Below, in pieces: positions 26,191 through 34,557 of a stretch of 64,000 nucleotides of DNA; the first letter of the stretch is position 1, and each line of letters begins with the position of its first letter. Below the pieces are notes generated by a model, which was not told the DNA's origin, ran no database searches, and was given only the letters and a program-made list of their open reading frames with translations. Origin of the DNA: CAUZIB01 sp964624855 (lineage in GTDB: Bacteria > Acidobacteriota > Vicinamibacteria > Vicinamibacterales > UBA8438). Made by a program: the position numbers and the translations under genes. Location: positions 19,071 to 83,070 of the forward strand of contig CAZUZW010000004.1 in NCBI GenBank assembly GCA_964624855.1, in the 5' to 3' direction.

Positions 26191-27822
26191 CTATCGAATC
26201 CGATACAGTCGATGTTCGTCGGTGGCTGCGACTAGGCGTAACGAAGAGTTGCGAGCGGCATCCGTGATTAATTTTCGAACTCTATCTTTGCTCCGGTAGT
26301 CATTGACATGGACGACGACATATCGAACCCCGAGCGCGCGGAGGGCTTCTATTGTTTCGCTGGCAGGGAAGTTGTTCATACGTCGAACAGTCTGGTCGAA
26401 GTTGGCTGGTTTGTGACCACTGTAGCCATTCACTAAAGGTTTCCAGTGGCTCGTTGTTGCGAGCATGTACGGGGCGTTACGGTGTGCACTTAGACCGTCG
26501 TAGAACGGTAAATCAAGAACAGCCCCAGGTTCAGGATCGGCCGCGATCGGTTGATAGATTGATGGAATACCTTCGTAGGGAATGTATGGCATTGGCGCAT
26601 GTAATGCTTCGAGGCTAGCGACGGCCAGTGCTCCAATGGATACGATTGTCATCAAGGGAGAGGGCCAGCGGTGACGAAGTTTGGCTAGGCCCAGTCCTGC
26701 TAGGCCTGCGACAGCCAGGATAGTAAGAAACCCGAATCTGGCTGCGACGCGAATTCCGGCGACGGGAGGAACGAGTTCGTAGAACCAAGCGTATACGGGC
26801 GTGGACATTCCAAGCGACATAACGAACCCCACGGTGCCGATTGCGAGCAACATGCGTCCCGCCGTTGAAATAGCTCTAGGACTTAGTGCAAAGGCCGCCA
26901 CGGATAAGACAATGGCCGTGAACCCCGGGAACAGTGTTTCTTCCGTGACCACTCGAAAGATCTGATTGCTCCACCAGTTGTAGTGCATGTTGGCGGCCGT
27001 AGATAGATAGGTCATTGGAGTGGCAGCGATAAGGCCGTCAAGTGGGCGCTGAAAATCCTCTTGGCTATGAAGTAATTGGTAGGGCCATAGAATCACTAGC
27101 GTGGCAACAAGGGTGACGGCCGCGGCAATTGTGAGTTTTAGAAGAACCGTCCGATTTTGAAAACGCCACCAGACTTCCGGTCGAGCCACCAGAGCTGCAC
27201 TGAGCGCAAAGAATGTAAAGACTGCGAGATGTCCCGAGGTGAGGGCACACATAAGCACGCTGAGAGCGAGCCACACGGCGTGGCGGGTTTGGCCGCGTTG
27301 AACCAGCCGGTCAAATGCCCACAGTGCAAGAGGTAACCCTACCGCGAAGATAGCCTGAAGGTGAGGCAACCGAGTCAGAGTATGCGCATTGAATGCCAGC
27401 AATGATCCGGATAGCAGTGCTGCCATTCTGTCGTTCGTCCAGGTAGCTACCACCACGTACATAGCCAACCCAGTTGTGACAAAGCCGAGCAAGAGCAGAA
27501 GGTTGTAGGTTAATACCGGGGATGAGCCAAGCCAGCGAAGCGGAGCGCCAACGAGGCCAGGGAGAATAAGAGGCTCTGAATACGCTAGCGTATGTCGATG
27601 CGGGTGAAAAATATTCGCATCGAATAAATGCATAGGATCTCGGATGATTTGATGCGCAACCCAGGAGACTGCCCATTCATTTAACGTGGTGTCGTTATTG
27701 TCGTTGCGTGACAGTCCGGCCAAGTCGGTTGTGAGTGGCCAAGTATGAAGCACGGTGAGCAACAGAAAGACCGTTGCTGCGATTAGAAGTGACCTCAGAG
27801 TCAATGCCGGATTCTGCGTCAC
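26191..27822 (-). CDS. Polytopic GT-C-like membrane protein
   Basis: Around 543 residues from a GTG at 27822, with many hydrophobic helices and a soluble C-terminal part ('ALGVRYVVVHVNDY'). The region after the first helix, 'LNEWAVSWVAHQIIRDPMHL' and 'IFHPHRHTLAYSE', resembles the first periplasmic loop of YfhO/GT39-like proteins. The GTG overlaps the stop of the preceding flippase-like gene by four bases. An extended frame upstream lies inside that gene and is rejected. Probably transfers sugars from a polyprenyl carrier at the periplasmic face; not certain. Confidence 0.7.
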   Translation of the reverse strand: MTQNPALTLRSLLIAATVFLLLTVLHTWPLTTDLAGLSRNDNNDTTLNEWAVSWVAHQIIRDPMHLFDANIFHPHRHTLAYSEPLILPGLVGAPLRWLGSSPVLTYNLLLLLGFVTTGLAMYVVVATWTNDRMAALLSGSLLAFNAHTLTRLPHLQAIFAVGLPLALWAFDRLVQRGQTRHAVWLALSVLMCALTSGHLAVFTFFALSAALVARPEVWWRFQNRTVLLKLTIAAAVTLVATLVILWPYQLLHSQEDFQRPLDGLIAATPMTYLSTAANMHYNWWSNQIFRVVTEETLFPGFTAIVLSVAAFALSPRAISTAGRMLLAIGTVGFVMSLGMSTPVYAWFYELVPPVAGIRVAARFGFLTILAVAGLAGLGLAKLRHRWPSPLMTIVSIGALAVASLEALHAPMPYIPYEGIPSIYQPIAADPEPGAVLDLPFYDGLSAHRNAPYMLATTSHWKPLVNGYSGHKPANFDQTVRRMNNFPASETIEALRALGVRYVVVHVNDYRSKDRVRKLITDAARNSSLRLVAATDEHRLYRIR

Positions 27823-28799
27823 GATTGTTTTACTCCGGGTCGCATGAGGTAGGCCAAAGCAATGATACCGAGAACATATTCCACTATTTGGGAAACTGCA
27901 TGAGCCAGAATACCGGACATGACGGCATGTTCGGTGGAAAAGCCGAGTTGTGAGAAGCTCAAAGTCCAAGCTGCCTCAAATGTTCCAAAGCCGCCCAGTC
28001 CAGAAATCGGTAGTGCCGCCGCTAGTTCTGCGCTGACCACCCCAAGAAACACTCGGAAAAACCCCAGAGCGGCCGGTGGGTAGCCGAGTGGGGTCATGAT
28101 TGCTAGAACTAGAAAATAATAACTTCCGAATTTACATAGACGGACTACCATCGATACTAGAAGAACCTGTACGAATATTTTTCGATGCTGGACCTCTCTC
28201 AGTGCTTCAACGGTACGTTTTACCAGCTTTATGAATTTTTCAAACCACGAGGACCGTTCGTTCATGGCAATCCGTTTGGTAGCCCAATTGCCGACTGGGA
28301 CTACTAGGCGCATGACGAAAAATCCTGCAAGGCCAAGAATGATCGCAGAGGTTGCCAGCAGTGTCCTTGACGTGTTGCTACCGGAACCAACAATCAAGAT
28401 TGCCAGCAATAGCAGTGGCGCCAGTGCGATTAGATCGAAGAGGATGGCGAGGAAGACACTGGCCAGTCCGTCTTCGGTCGCCTTCCCGCCGCGTTTTGTG
28501 AGCAGGTAGACATACGAGAGTTCTCCGAGGCGGGCGGGAAGAAGGTCGATGAATAGATTTCGTGACATCGTAATCAGAACTAACAATGAAACGGAGACGC
28601 TTTTTCCGAGCAAGAGCCAAAAGCGGATGGCGCGAGCTACAGTACCAAGGAGTAGAAGTATCGTGAACATCCACAAGTAAGTGGGGTCCATCGAGACGGC
28701 TGCGTCGACGAGTTGGGTTAGCTCAATTTGGGAAAGGAGGTACCCAAAAATTACGCAGGTGACCAGGAGCGATATGAGCCAGGGCCGCCAGCGCCGCAT
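27819..28799 (-). CDS. UPF0104/LPG-synthase-TM-like membrane protein (copy 1)
   Basis: About 326 residues with eight or so membrane helices. Family blocks seen: 'FWLLLGKSVSVSLLVLI', 'NLFIDLLPARLGELSYVYLL', and 'LPISGLGGFGTFEAAWTLSF'. This lysylphosphatidylglycerol-synthase-type transmembrane domain occurs alone in glycan clusters, where it is thought to act as a lipid or lipid-linked-glycan flippase. ATG 28799 matches the family N-terminus. It is coupled to the GT-C gene (GTGA overlap) and lies 25 bases after the acyltransferase gene. Confidence 0.82.
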   Translation of the reverse strand: MRRWRPWLISLLVTCVIFGYLLSQIELTQLVDAAVSMDPTYLWMFTILLLLGTVARAIRFWLLLGKSVSVSLLVLITMSRNLFIDLLPARLGELSYVYLLTKRGGKATEDGLASVFLAILFDLIALAPLLLLAILIVGSGSNTSRTLLATSAIILGLAGFFVMRLVVPVGNWATKRIAMNERSSWFEKFIKLVKRTVEALREVQHRKIFVQVLLVSMVVRLCKFGSYYFLVLAIMTPLGYPPAALGFFRVFLGVVSAELAAALPISGLGGFGTFEAAWTLSFSQLGFSTEHAVMSGILAHAVSQIVEYVLGIIALAYLMRPGVKQS

Positions 28800-28824
28800 A
28801 ATAATTTCTTTTGGTCCTAGGTGG

Positions 28825-29577
28825 TTATCCGGATGCCGCGATTGTTTGACGAACGCGGCGGATAACAGCTGGGGAACCGGCGGCAACGGCGAAGTCTTCG
28901 ATGTTGGTAGTTACGACTGAGTTGGCGCCAATCACAACATCATGTCCGATGGTGACGCCGTCGAGAATTGACACGCCGGTGCCAATCCAACCGTTATCTC
29001 CAATGGTGATGCCAAGCGATGGACGGTCTTGGTTGATGACTGCAGTTTCGGTGTCAGTCATGTCGTGTCCACCACCCACTAGGTAGCTATAGGCTGCGAT
29101 CAGGGTGTTCTTTCCGCACCGCACTTGGCTGGCTGAAAACACCGTGCAAAAGGCACCAATGTTCACGCCGTCCTCTAACTGAATATCTCCGTCTTTCGTA
29201 TTCAGGCTCGTTTGACGTCCAATGAACACACCGTTCCCGATGGTAATACCGTCATTCGCCAAACCTTTGGCATCAAGTACACAGCCATCGTCGATCACGA
29301 CATTATTGCCGATCTGGATCTTGTGTGGATGTCTGAGCGTTATGTCACTGCCGAAGAAAACGTTCCGGCCGCATTTGCCTAAAAGTACTGGGTAAAACTT
29401 GGCTCTCAGAAAAAGTCCGAGAGCGCCTGGCGTATGTCTGAGCAGAGACGCAATCAGTTCGTACCGGACCAGTTGCCACCAGCCAGCTTGACCGACTACG
29501 AGGTCTTGATACTTCTTTCGCTTACTTTTTGAAGCATCAAACACATCGCGCGGAACGTTATCGATCTTCTGCGCCAC
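28825..29577 (-). CDS. Left-handed beta-helix acyltransferase (WbbJ/LacA-like)
   Basis: A 250-residue protein with an N-terminal helical section, then hexapeptide repeats ('IQIGNNVVIDDGCVLDAKG', 'ITIGNGVFIGRQTSLN', 'IQLEDGVNIGAFCTVFSAS', 'ITIGDNGWIGTGVSILDG', 'VTIGHDVVIGANSVVT'). It is a trimeric O- or N-acetyltransferase type; the His in 'VGGGHD' could be catalytic. It probably acetylates a glycan building block. It starts the downstream half of the minus-strand operon after a 121-base gap, the largest in that unit. Confidence 0.84.
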   Translation of the reverse strand: MAQKIDNVPRDVFDASKSKRKKYQDLVVGQAGWWQLVRYELIASLLRHTPGALGLFLRAKFYPVLLGKCGRNVFFGSDITLRHPHKIQIGNNVVIDDGCVLDAKGLANDGITIGNGVFIGRQTSLNTKDGDIQLEDGVNIGAFCTVFSASQVRCGKNTLIAAYSYLVGGGHDMTDTETAVINQDRPSLGITIGDNGWIGTGVSILDGVTIGHDVVIGANSVVTTNIEDFAVAAGSPAVIRRVRQTIAASG

Positions 29578-29698
29578 TTATATGCTCCGCTGTCCAAGGG
29601 AACGTGATTGACCGAATTATAGCAGGAGGGATCAGCTGACGTGATTCGGGTGCCTCGTTGAAAAGTTCGCTGTCTAATCTGTGAGATTGATCAATGTC

Positions 29699-30658
29699 TC
29701 AAACAGAGTTCTCTGCTTGACGCTTGAGGGTAACCATCGAGTTATCAAACGCGGATGGCAGGAGGGCGATCAACATTGCAATGTCAGACACTAACATGAT
29801 GGACAAGGCATTTGTACTCGAGACTCCAACCAAGCCCGCTAGAAAGACAAATGCCCCTTCTTGGACACCGAATCCACCAAGCGAAATTGGCAACCGTGCA
29901 GATGCTAGAGCAAGTGGCACCGTGGCGATAAGGATGTGAAGTGGCACTGATAGGCCGAGACCGATGGCGGCGATGTACGCGATCAGTGCACAAAGGAGAC
30001 TTTCTGCAACGGATAGCAGGAAGAAACCGGACAAAAGTCCAGGCTGATGGCGATATCGGCCGTACGCTTCAACTATTTTCGCTAAACGGGGGTGTTTTGG
30101 TGATTTAGTTGGTTGGCCTTCAGTCGCCCAGTAGTCGGCGAGGTAAAGCGACGCGATGAAGAGAATCGTCATCGTAGCAATAGCAGCGACCAGTATGAAT
30201 GTGACGCGCCCAACTTCAATCTCTCCTACCGTGCCGGCGAGGAGTAGACAACTCACCAATCCGACCGCTCCCATCGCAATGACCCCTAAACCCCGTTCGA
30301 TAACGATCGACGCTGTGACCTCCATCATGCCGAGATGTCTGAGTGCAAGGATCCGAACTGCGTCAGCCCCGACTGTGACTGGTAACACCAGTCCGTACAG
30401 CGATGATGCGAGGTATGCGCGAAAGGCAATCCATAAACTGACTACCAGTTCTCGAGATCGTAAGAGTAGCCACCACTTGTAGGTCATGAGGAAGCGGTCA
30501 GCCAAACTGAGTAGGATGGCGCCAATGAGCGGCAGTAGTGCAATGTTAGCGATAAGGGTTCCGACTTCTCGAGGGTCAGCGATAATGAAAACGAGGGCGG
30601 TTAGTAGACCGATCGTAACAGTGAGACGGACGAGTGTGCCCATTCCACCTCTTCGCAT
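29699..30658 (-). CDS. UPF0104/LPG-synthase-TM-like membrane protein (copy 2)
   Basis: A 319-residue polytopic protein with 'LADRFLMTYKWWLLLRSREL' near the N-terminus, 'LVLPVTVGADAVRILALR' and 'SLGGFGVQEGAFVFLAGLVG', the family landmarks seen also in the copy at 27819. The two copies are diverged, not a recent duplication. It follows the amidotransferase gene by only 3 bases. A role as flippase or retention factor for a lipid-linked intermediate is inferred. Confidence 0.82.
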   Translation of the reverse strand: MRRGGMGTLVRLTVTIGLLTALVFIIADPREVGTLIANIALLPLIGAILLSLADRFLMTYKWWLLLRSRELVVSLWIAFRAYLASSLYGLVLPVTVGADAVRILALRHLGMMEVTASIVIERGLGVIAMGAVGLVSCLLLAGTVGEIEVGRVTFILVAAIATMTILFIASLYLADYWATEGQPTKSPKHPRLAKIVEAYGRYRHQPGLLSGFFLLSVAESLLCALIAYIAAIGLGLSVPLHILIATVPLALASARLPISLGGFGVQEGAFVFLAGLVGVSSTNALSIMLVSDIAMLIALLPSAFDNSMVTLKRQAENSV

Positions 30659-30661
30659 GTC

Positions 30662-32560
30662 TTATCCCGTCGGCCGGGTGGTGTCTTCGATGTACCGGCG
30701 GTGCCAGAGTGCAAGGTTCATTAGTCCCCACAAAACGTGATTGTGATTCTTGATGTGTCGCTGGTGTTCATCGATCAGGACATTGACGTGCGAAAGATTC
30801 ATGTGTTCCTGTATCAGAGGGGAACCATTGAGGAGAGTAGTCATGTATTCTCGCAATTCACCACGGAGCCAGGTTTTAAGTGGCAGACTGTAGCCTTGTT
30901 TGCCCCGTTCAAGAATGAATGATGGAAGAATTCCCTCCATTGCCTTACGGTAAATCGCCTTGGTTCGCAATCCAGGAAATTTTGTCGCTGATGGTATCTT
31001 GGTAGCGAATTCGACGAGACGATGGTCAAGGAACGGCACGCGAACCTCTAGACTTGCTGCCATCGACATTTTATCGACCTTCATTAAGACAGAGTCCGGC
31101 ATTGTTAGGCGTGTGTCGACATAGCATTCTTTGGACAAGCGGTCGGTTTCACCTGCTAGTGCGGCACATCGGCGAATAGGTTCAAAGGGATCAAGAGTAA
31201 TTCGATTCAAGAATGCAGACGTAAAAAGCTTGCGGTCCTGCTCAATTGACGAAAAATACTGCCATCGCATATGTTCTGCTTCGACCGGTAGAGTGGCGCC
31301 TTCAATGAAACGCTTCAAAAGATTGATGGCACCTTTTTTCTGTGGGCGGTCAGGGAGCCACTCTACAACTGGTCGAATAATTTGTTGTCGTAAAAAACTG
31401 GGAAGAAGAGTGTAGACCGTGCGATCAAGTTTTGACGCAATAAAACGGTCGTAGCCTACGAACACTTCGTCCCCACCTTCACCGGAAAGGCACACAGTAA
31501 CGTGTTTGCGAGCGTTGCGAGATAACACGTGGAATGGGAGCGATGACAAATCTGTCATCGGCTCGTCAAGATGCCAGACAGCATCTTCGATCAGGTCTGG
31601 AGTTACCGGGTCGACCACGATCTCGTGATGTTCGGTGCCGTAGTGTTTGGCCGCCCGGCGAGCGTAGTCCCATTCGCTGAATGTGTGGTCTGCGTAACCG
31701 ATAGTGAAGGTTGGAAGTGGCTGAGAAGTGATCTCTCTCGCAAAGGCGAGTACTGCCGTCGAGTCGAGCCCACCAGACAGAAACACCCCAAGTGGGACAT
31801 CTGACATCAGACGTTGTTCGATGGCTTCACGCAGTAATTGACGAATACTGCTAACACACTCTTCTTCCGAGAGGTCCTCAGGTTCAAAGCGGACGTCCCA
31901 GTAAGGTTCGACGGTGAGCTGACCGTTTCGTACGATGAGACGGTGTCCCGCCGGAAGTTTGTGAATACCTCGGAACATAGTGGCTGGTGCTGGTACAAAT
32001 TCGAATCCGACGTAGTGATAGAGTGCCTGAAGGTCGACCTCACGGTTGATTAGATTTGAAGCGAGCAGTCCTTTGATTTCGGAACTAAATACTAAGCGTC
32101 TGCCGTCCCAGCTGTAGTAGAGCGGTTTGATTCCGAGTCGGTCACGAGCAAGCATCAGGGTGCGAGATGATGAATCCCAGACGGCAAAGCCAAATTGCCC
32201 ATCGAACCAGTCGACACAGTCTGTGCCATGTTGCTCCCATTCATGAACGATGACCTCGGTGTCGCAACGGGTTCTAAAGTGGTGGCCCGTTTTTGATAAT
32301 TCCTTTCGGCGATTACCATGGTTGTAGATCTCGCCGTTGAACGCGACCCACACAGTGTTGTCTTCATTGGTCATGGGTTGGTGGCCTCCCTCGAGATCGA
32401 TGATCTTGAGTCGACGTGTGCCGAGGCCTACCTGTCCGCTGACGTGGATTCCAGCGTCGTCTGGTCCACGATGGACGATCGAAGCCAGCATTCGATTAAT
32501 AGTGGCCGGATCGATCTGACTGTCTGACTGGCTGTCGAAGATGCCAACAATGCCACACAT
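30662..32560 (-). CDS. Asparagine synthase-like glutamine amidotransferase
   Basis: A 632-residue AsnB-type enzyme. The N-terminal class II glutaminase begins with the catalytic Cys2 ('MCGIVGIFD') and has 'HRGPDDAGIHVSGQVGLGTR' and 'VWVAFNGEIYNH'. The synthase domain has PP-loop 'FLSGGLDSTAVLAFA' and 'CLSGEGGDEVFVGYDRF'. Length and ending ('LWGLMNLALWHRRYIE') fit the amidotransferase group common in exopolysaccharide and exosortase-linked loci, which is thought to amidate a sugar acid or similar group; no exosortase is present here. Housekeeping asparagine synthesis cannot be excluded. Confidence 0.88.
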   Translation of the reverse strand: MCGIVGIFDSQSDSQIDPATINRMLASIVHRGPDDAGIHVSGQVGLGTRRLKIIDLEGGHQPMTNEDNTVWVAFNGEIYNHGNRRKELSKTGHHFRTRCDTEVIVHEWEQHGTDCVDWFDGQFGFAVWDSSSRTLMLARDRLGIKPLYYSWDGRRLVFSSEIKGLLASNLINREVDLQALYHYVGFEFVPAPATMFRGIHKLPAGHRLIVRNGQLTVEPYWDVRFEPEDLSEEECVSSIRQLLREAIEQRLMSDVPLGVFLSGGLDSTAVLAFAREITSQPLPTFTIGYADHTFSEWDYARRAAKHYGTEHHEIVVDPVTPDLIEDAVWHLDEPMTDLSSLPFHVLSRNARKHVTVCLSGEGGDEVFVGYDRFIASKLDRTVYTLLPSFLRQQIIRPVVEWLPDRPQKKGAINLLKRFIEGATLPVEAEHMRWQYFSSIEQDRKLFTSAFLNRITLDPFEPIRRCAALAGETDRLSKECYVDTRLTMPDSVLMKVDKMSMAASLEVRVPFLDHRLVEFATKIPSATKFPGLRTKAIYRKAMEGILPSFILERGKQGYSLPLKTWLRGELREYMTTLLNGSPLIQEHMNLSHVNVLIDEHQRHIKNHNHVLWGLMNLALWHRRYIEDTTRPTG

Positions 32561-32591
32561 GCGCTACGTAAGGAAATCTAATGTCTCCCTA

Positions 32592-33572
32592 TTACAGATA
32601 TCCGTTTTCCCGATACCAGGCTGCTGTTTGTTTTAATCCTGTGGGAAGGTCTACCTTGGCTTCATACCCCAGATCTTGGCTTGCTTTTTTGATGCTAAAG
32701 GCGCGATTTTGACGAAACCAATCTGCACGCCGTCGAAACAATGGCGGTTCGACATTCAAGGGTTTACAAATTACTTCACAGGCAATCGCACCCAACCACA
32801 GTGGGTAAAATGGAAGATGAATAATCTGAACTTCCTGGTCCATACTTTCTGCCACCGCCGTTACCAGCTCATTGAGTGAGCAGTAGACAGCATCGCCCAC
32901 CAGATAGACTTGACCGGTTCCCGGAGTGGCGGCTGCTAGTTCAAACGCATCCACCAAGTTCTCAATATACAGTGGATGATACAGCGTCTGACCATTTCCA
33001 AACATTAAGAAGTAACCCCGCTTTACTGCACGAAAGAGATGAAGAAACCGCGCGGGGTCACCAGGGCCATAAATCGCCATCGGCCGTAGTATCGTTGCTG
33101 GAAGTCCATCTGCAACTAACTTTCTAATTTCCTCTTCTCCTTCGTATTTGGTCGCTTGGTAATAGTCCTCCGGAGAGATGGGAGAGTCCTCGTCGCCAGG
33201 TGGGGACTTGATGTCGCCATGTACACCTTGAGTTGAGCAGTACACAAACGAAGTCACACCGTGACGGAGCGCCGCTTCGCCGACGATTTTGGTTCCAACG
33301 GCATTAACGTCGTGATACACCGTATCAGGTAGATTGATTTGTCTAAATACGGCAGCGACATGAAAAACTTGGTCTACTCCGCGCATCAGCTGGTTGACCA
33401 CCGTTTCGTTCGTCACACTGTCTAATGTCAATTCGGCGCCGCGTGACTTTAAATCGGCCGCAAAGAGTCCAGGTGTGTTGTCGAGCACTTGAACGATGTC
33501 GCCACGTGCCAGCAGTCGTCGTACTAGATGGCTGCCGGTGAATCCCGTTCCGCCTGTAACCAAGGTTCGCAT
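32592..33572 (-). CDS. NAD-dependent epimerase/dehydratase (extended SDR)
   Basis: A 326-residue extended SDR: dinucleotide motif 'VTGGTGFTGSHLVRRLLARG' at the start, and catalytic 'YYQATKYEGEE' (YxxxK) after a serine in 'YCSTQGVHG'. It acts on a nucleotide sugar or a hydroxysteroid-like/terpenoid substrate; the closest-looking relatives are in the dihydroflavonol-reductase-like group, so a sugar substrate is only inferred from context. It lies 31 bases upstream of the amidotransferase gene in the same operon. Confidence 0.84.
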   Translation of the reverse strand: MRTLVTGGTGFTGSHLVRRLLARGDIVQVLDNTPGLFAADLKSRGAELTLDSVTNETVVNQLMRGVDQVFHVAAVFRQINLPDTVYHDVNAVGTKIVGEAALRHGVTSFVYCSTQGVHGDIKSPPGDEDSPISPEDYYQATKYEGEEEIRKLVADGLPATILRPMAIYGPGDPARFLHLFRAVKRGYFLMFGNGQTLYHPLYIENLVDAFELAAATPGTGQVYLVGDAVYCSLNELVTAVAESMDQEVQIIHLPFYPLWLGAIACEVICKPLNVEPPLFRRRADWFRQNRAFSIKKASQDLGYEAKVDLPTGLKQTAAWYRENGYL

Positions 33573-33608
33573 GGTATGTTTCGTAATTGACAGTCTTGTG
33601 CAAAATCT

Positions 33609-34388
33609 TCAGAAGAAGAGCTTGAGTCCTCCACCCAGTTGTGCGCCACCTACCTTGATAGATATGACGCTGTTACCACTAGGTAGGTCAACTGTCCCTC
33701 CGGCATAGTGAAAAAAACCGCTAGCACCAAGTTCTTCATTGAGAAGAAAAGTTCCGTCAAAACCGATGTGTCCACCAAAGCCGGTCCTGCCAACTGACGA
33801 AGTAGTCAAAGCATTGACGGTTACCGTTGGGAAAAGAGGAGCCTGGGTTTCAGGTCCAAGTTCAATGTCACTGATGACGTCCTGATGAATACGAAAAAGT
33901 GTCGGCCCACCAAGTAGTGACACAATAAAACGTTCGTATACGGGAACTACATAGACAGCCGAGAGATGAACCGCCAATTCGTGGTGTTTGAGACCTGTTT
34001 CGGCATAGCTGACCGATCGTGGACGGTGGTGCAGAAGCGGGTTTGGGACTGTGCCGGTTCCCGCGATATCGTCAGTCATACGGACGGTCGAAAAGCCAAT
34101 ACTAGCGCCCAAGTTGCGCCAGAGTCTTAGACCACCCGATACATCGAGAAGGCCTCCGCCGGTCAATGTGTGTTGAGTCTCTAACAGAGCAACTTCGTCA
34201 AATTTGCGGAGAGAGGATTGGTCTTTGAATTGACGCCCGCCCAGTTGTCCACCCCCACCAATTGAAACGAAGCCTCGGCCGGTCCATTCTTGAAAATTTG
34301 GCCAGATTTGTGCTTCCGCAGTGCCCAATGTCAGTCCGACAATCAAAACGGTAAACTTGGCAACCACAATATTTCTGTGTCGGTTCAT
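33609..34388 (-). CDS. Outer-membrane beta-barrel protein, first gene of glycan operon
   Basis: A 259-residue protein with a signal peptide ending in 'GTAEA' and a barrel that ends 'VGGAQLGGGLKLFF' with terminal Phe. It is homologous to the protein at 14552: the 'VPVYERFIVSLLGGPTLF' block, the 'GFFHYAGGTVDLPSG' strand and the final strand all match in order. It heads the minus-strand glycan operon, 36 bases before the epimerase gene, and is divergent from a lipoprotein gene. Function unknown. Confidence 0.76.
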   Translation of the reverse strand: MNRHRNIVVAKFTVLIVGLTLGTAEAQIWPNFQEWTGRGFVSIGGGGQLGGRQFKDQSSLRKFDEVALLETQHTLTGGGLLDVSGGLRLWRNLGASIGFSTVRMTDDIAGTGTVPNPLLHHRPRSVSYAETGLKHHELAVHLSAVYVVPVYERFIVSLLGGPTLFRIHQDVISDIELGPETQAPLFPTVTVNALTTSSVGRTGFGGHIGFDGTFLLNEELGASGFFHYAGGTVDLPSGNSVISIKVGGAQLGGGLKLFF

Positions 34389-34557
34389 CTGACTCCCGAA
34401 TATGTTGTGTAGGTGGCCTGAGCTGATTTGGCCTGGGCGCGCAATGCTAGCACACCTTTTCTTGCCGGCGGTGAGGTTCGCCTTTTCGTCATGGTTTCGC
34501 TATTATGACTGAAAGTTGGGTGCGCATAATTTCTCATGTTGGCAAAGGAGTTGCTAG

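Noticed and set aside
34501..34506. TATTAT as a -10 box for the lipoprotein gene at 34558
   Set aside because: No acceptable -35 at 16-18 bases; could be chance in an A/T-rich spot.
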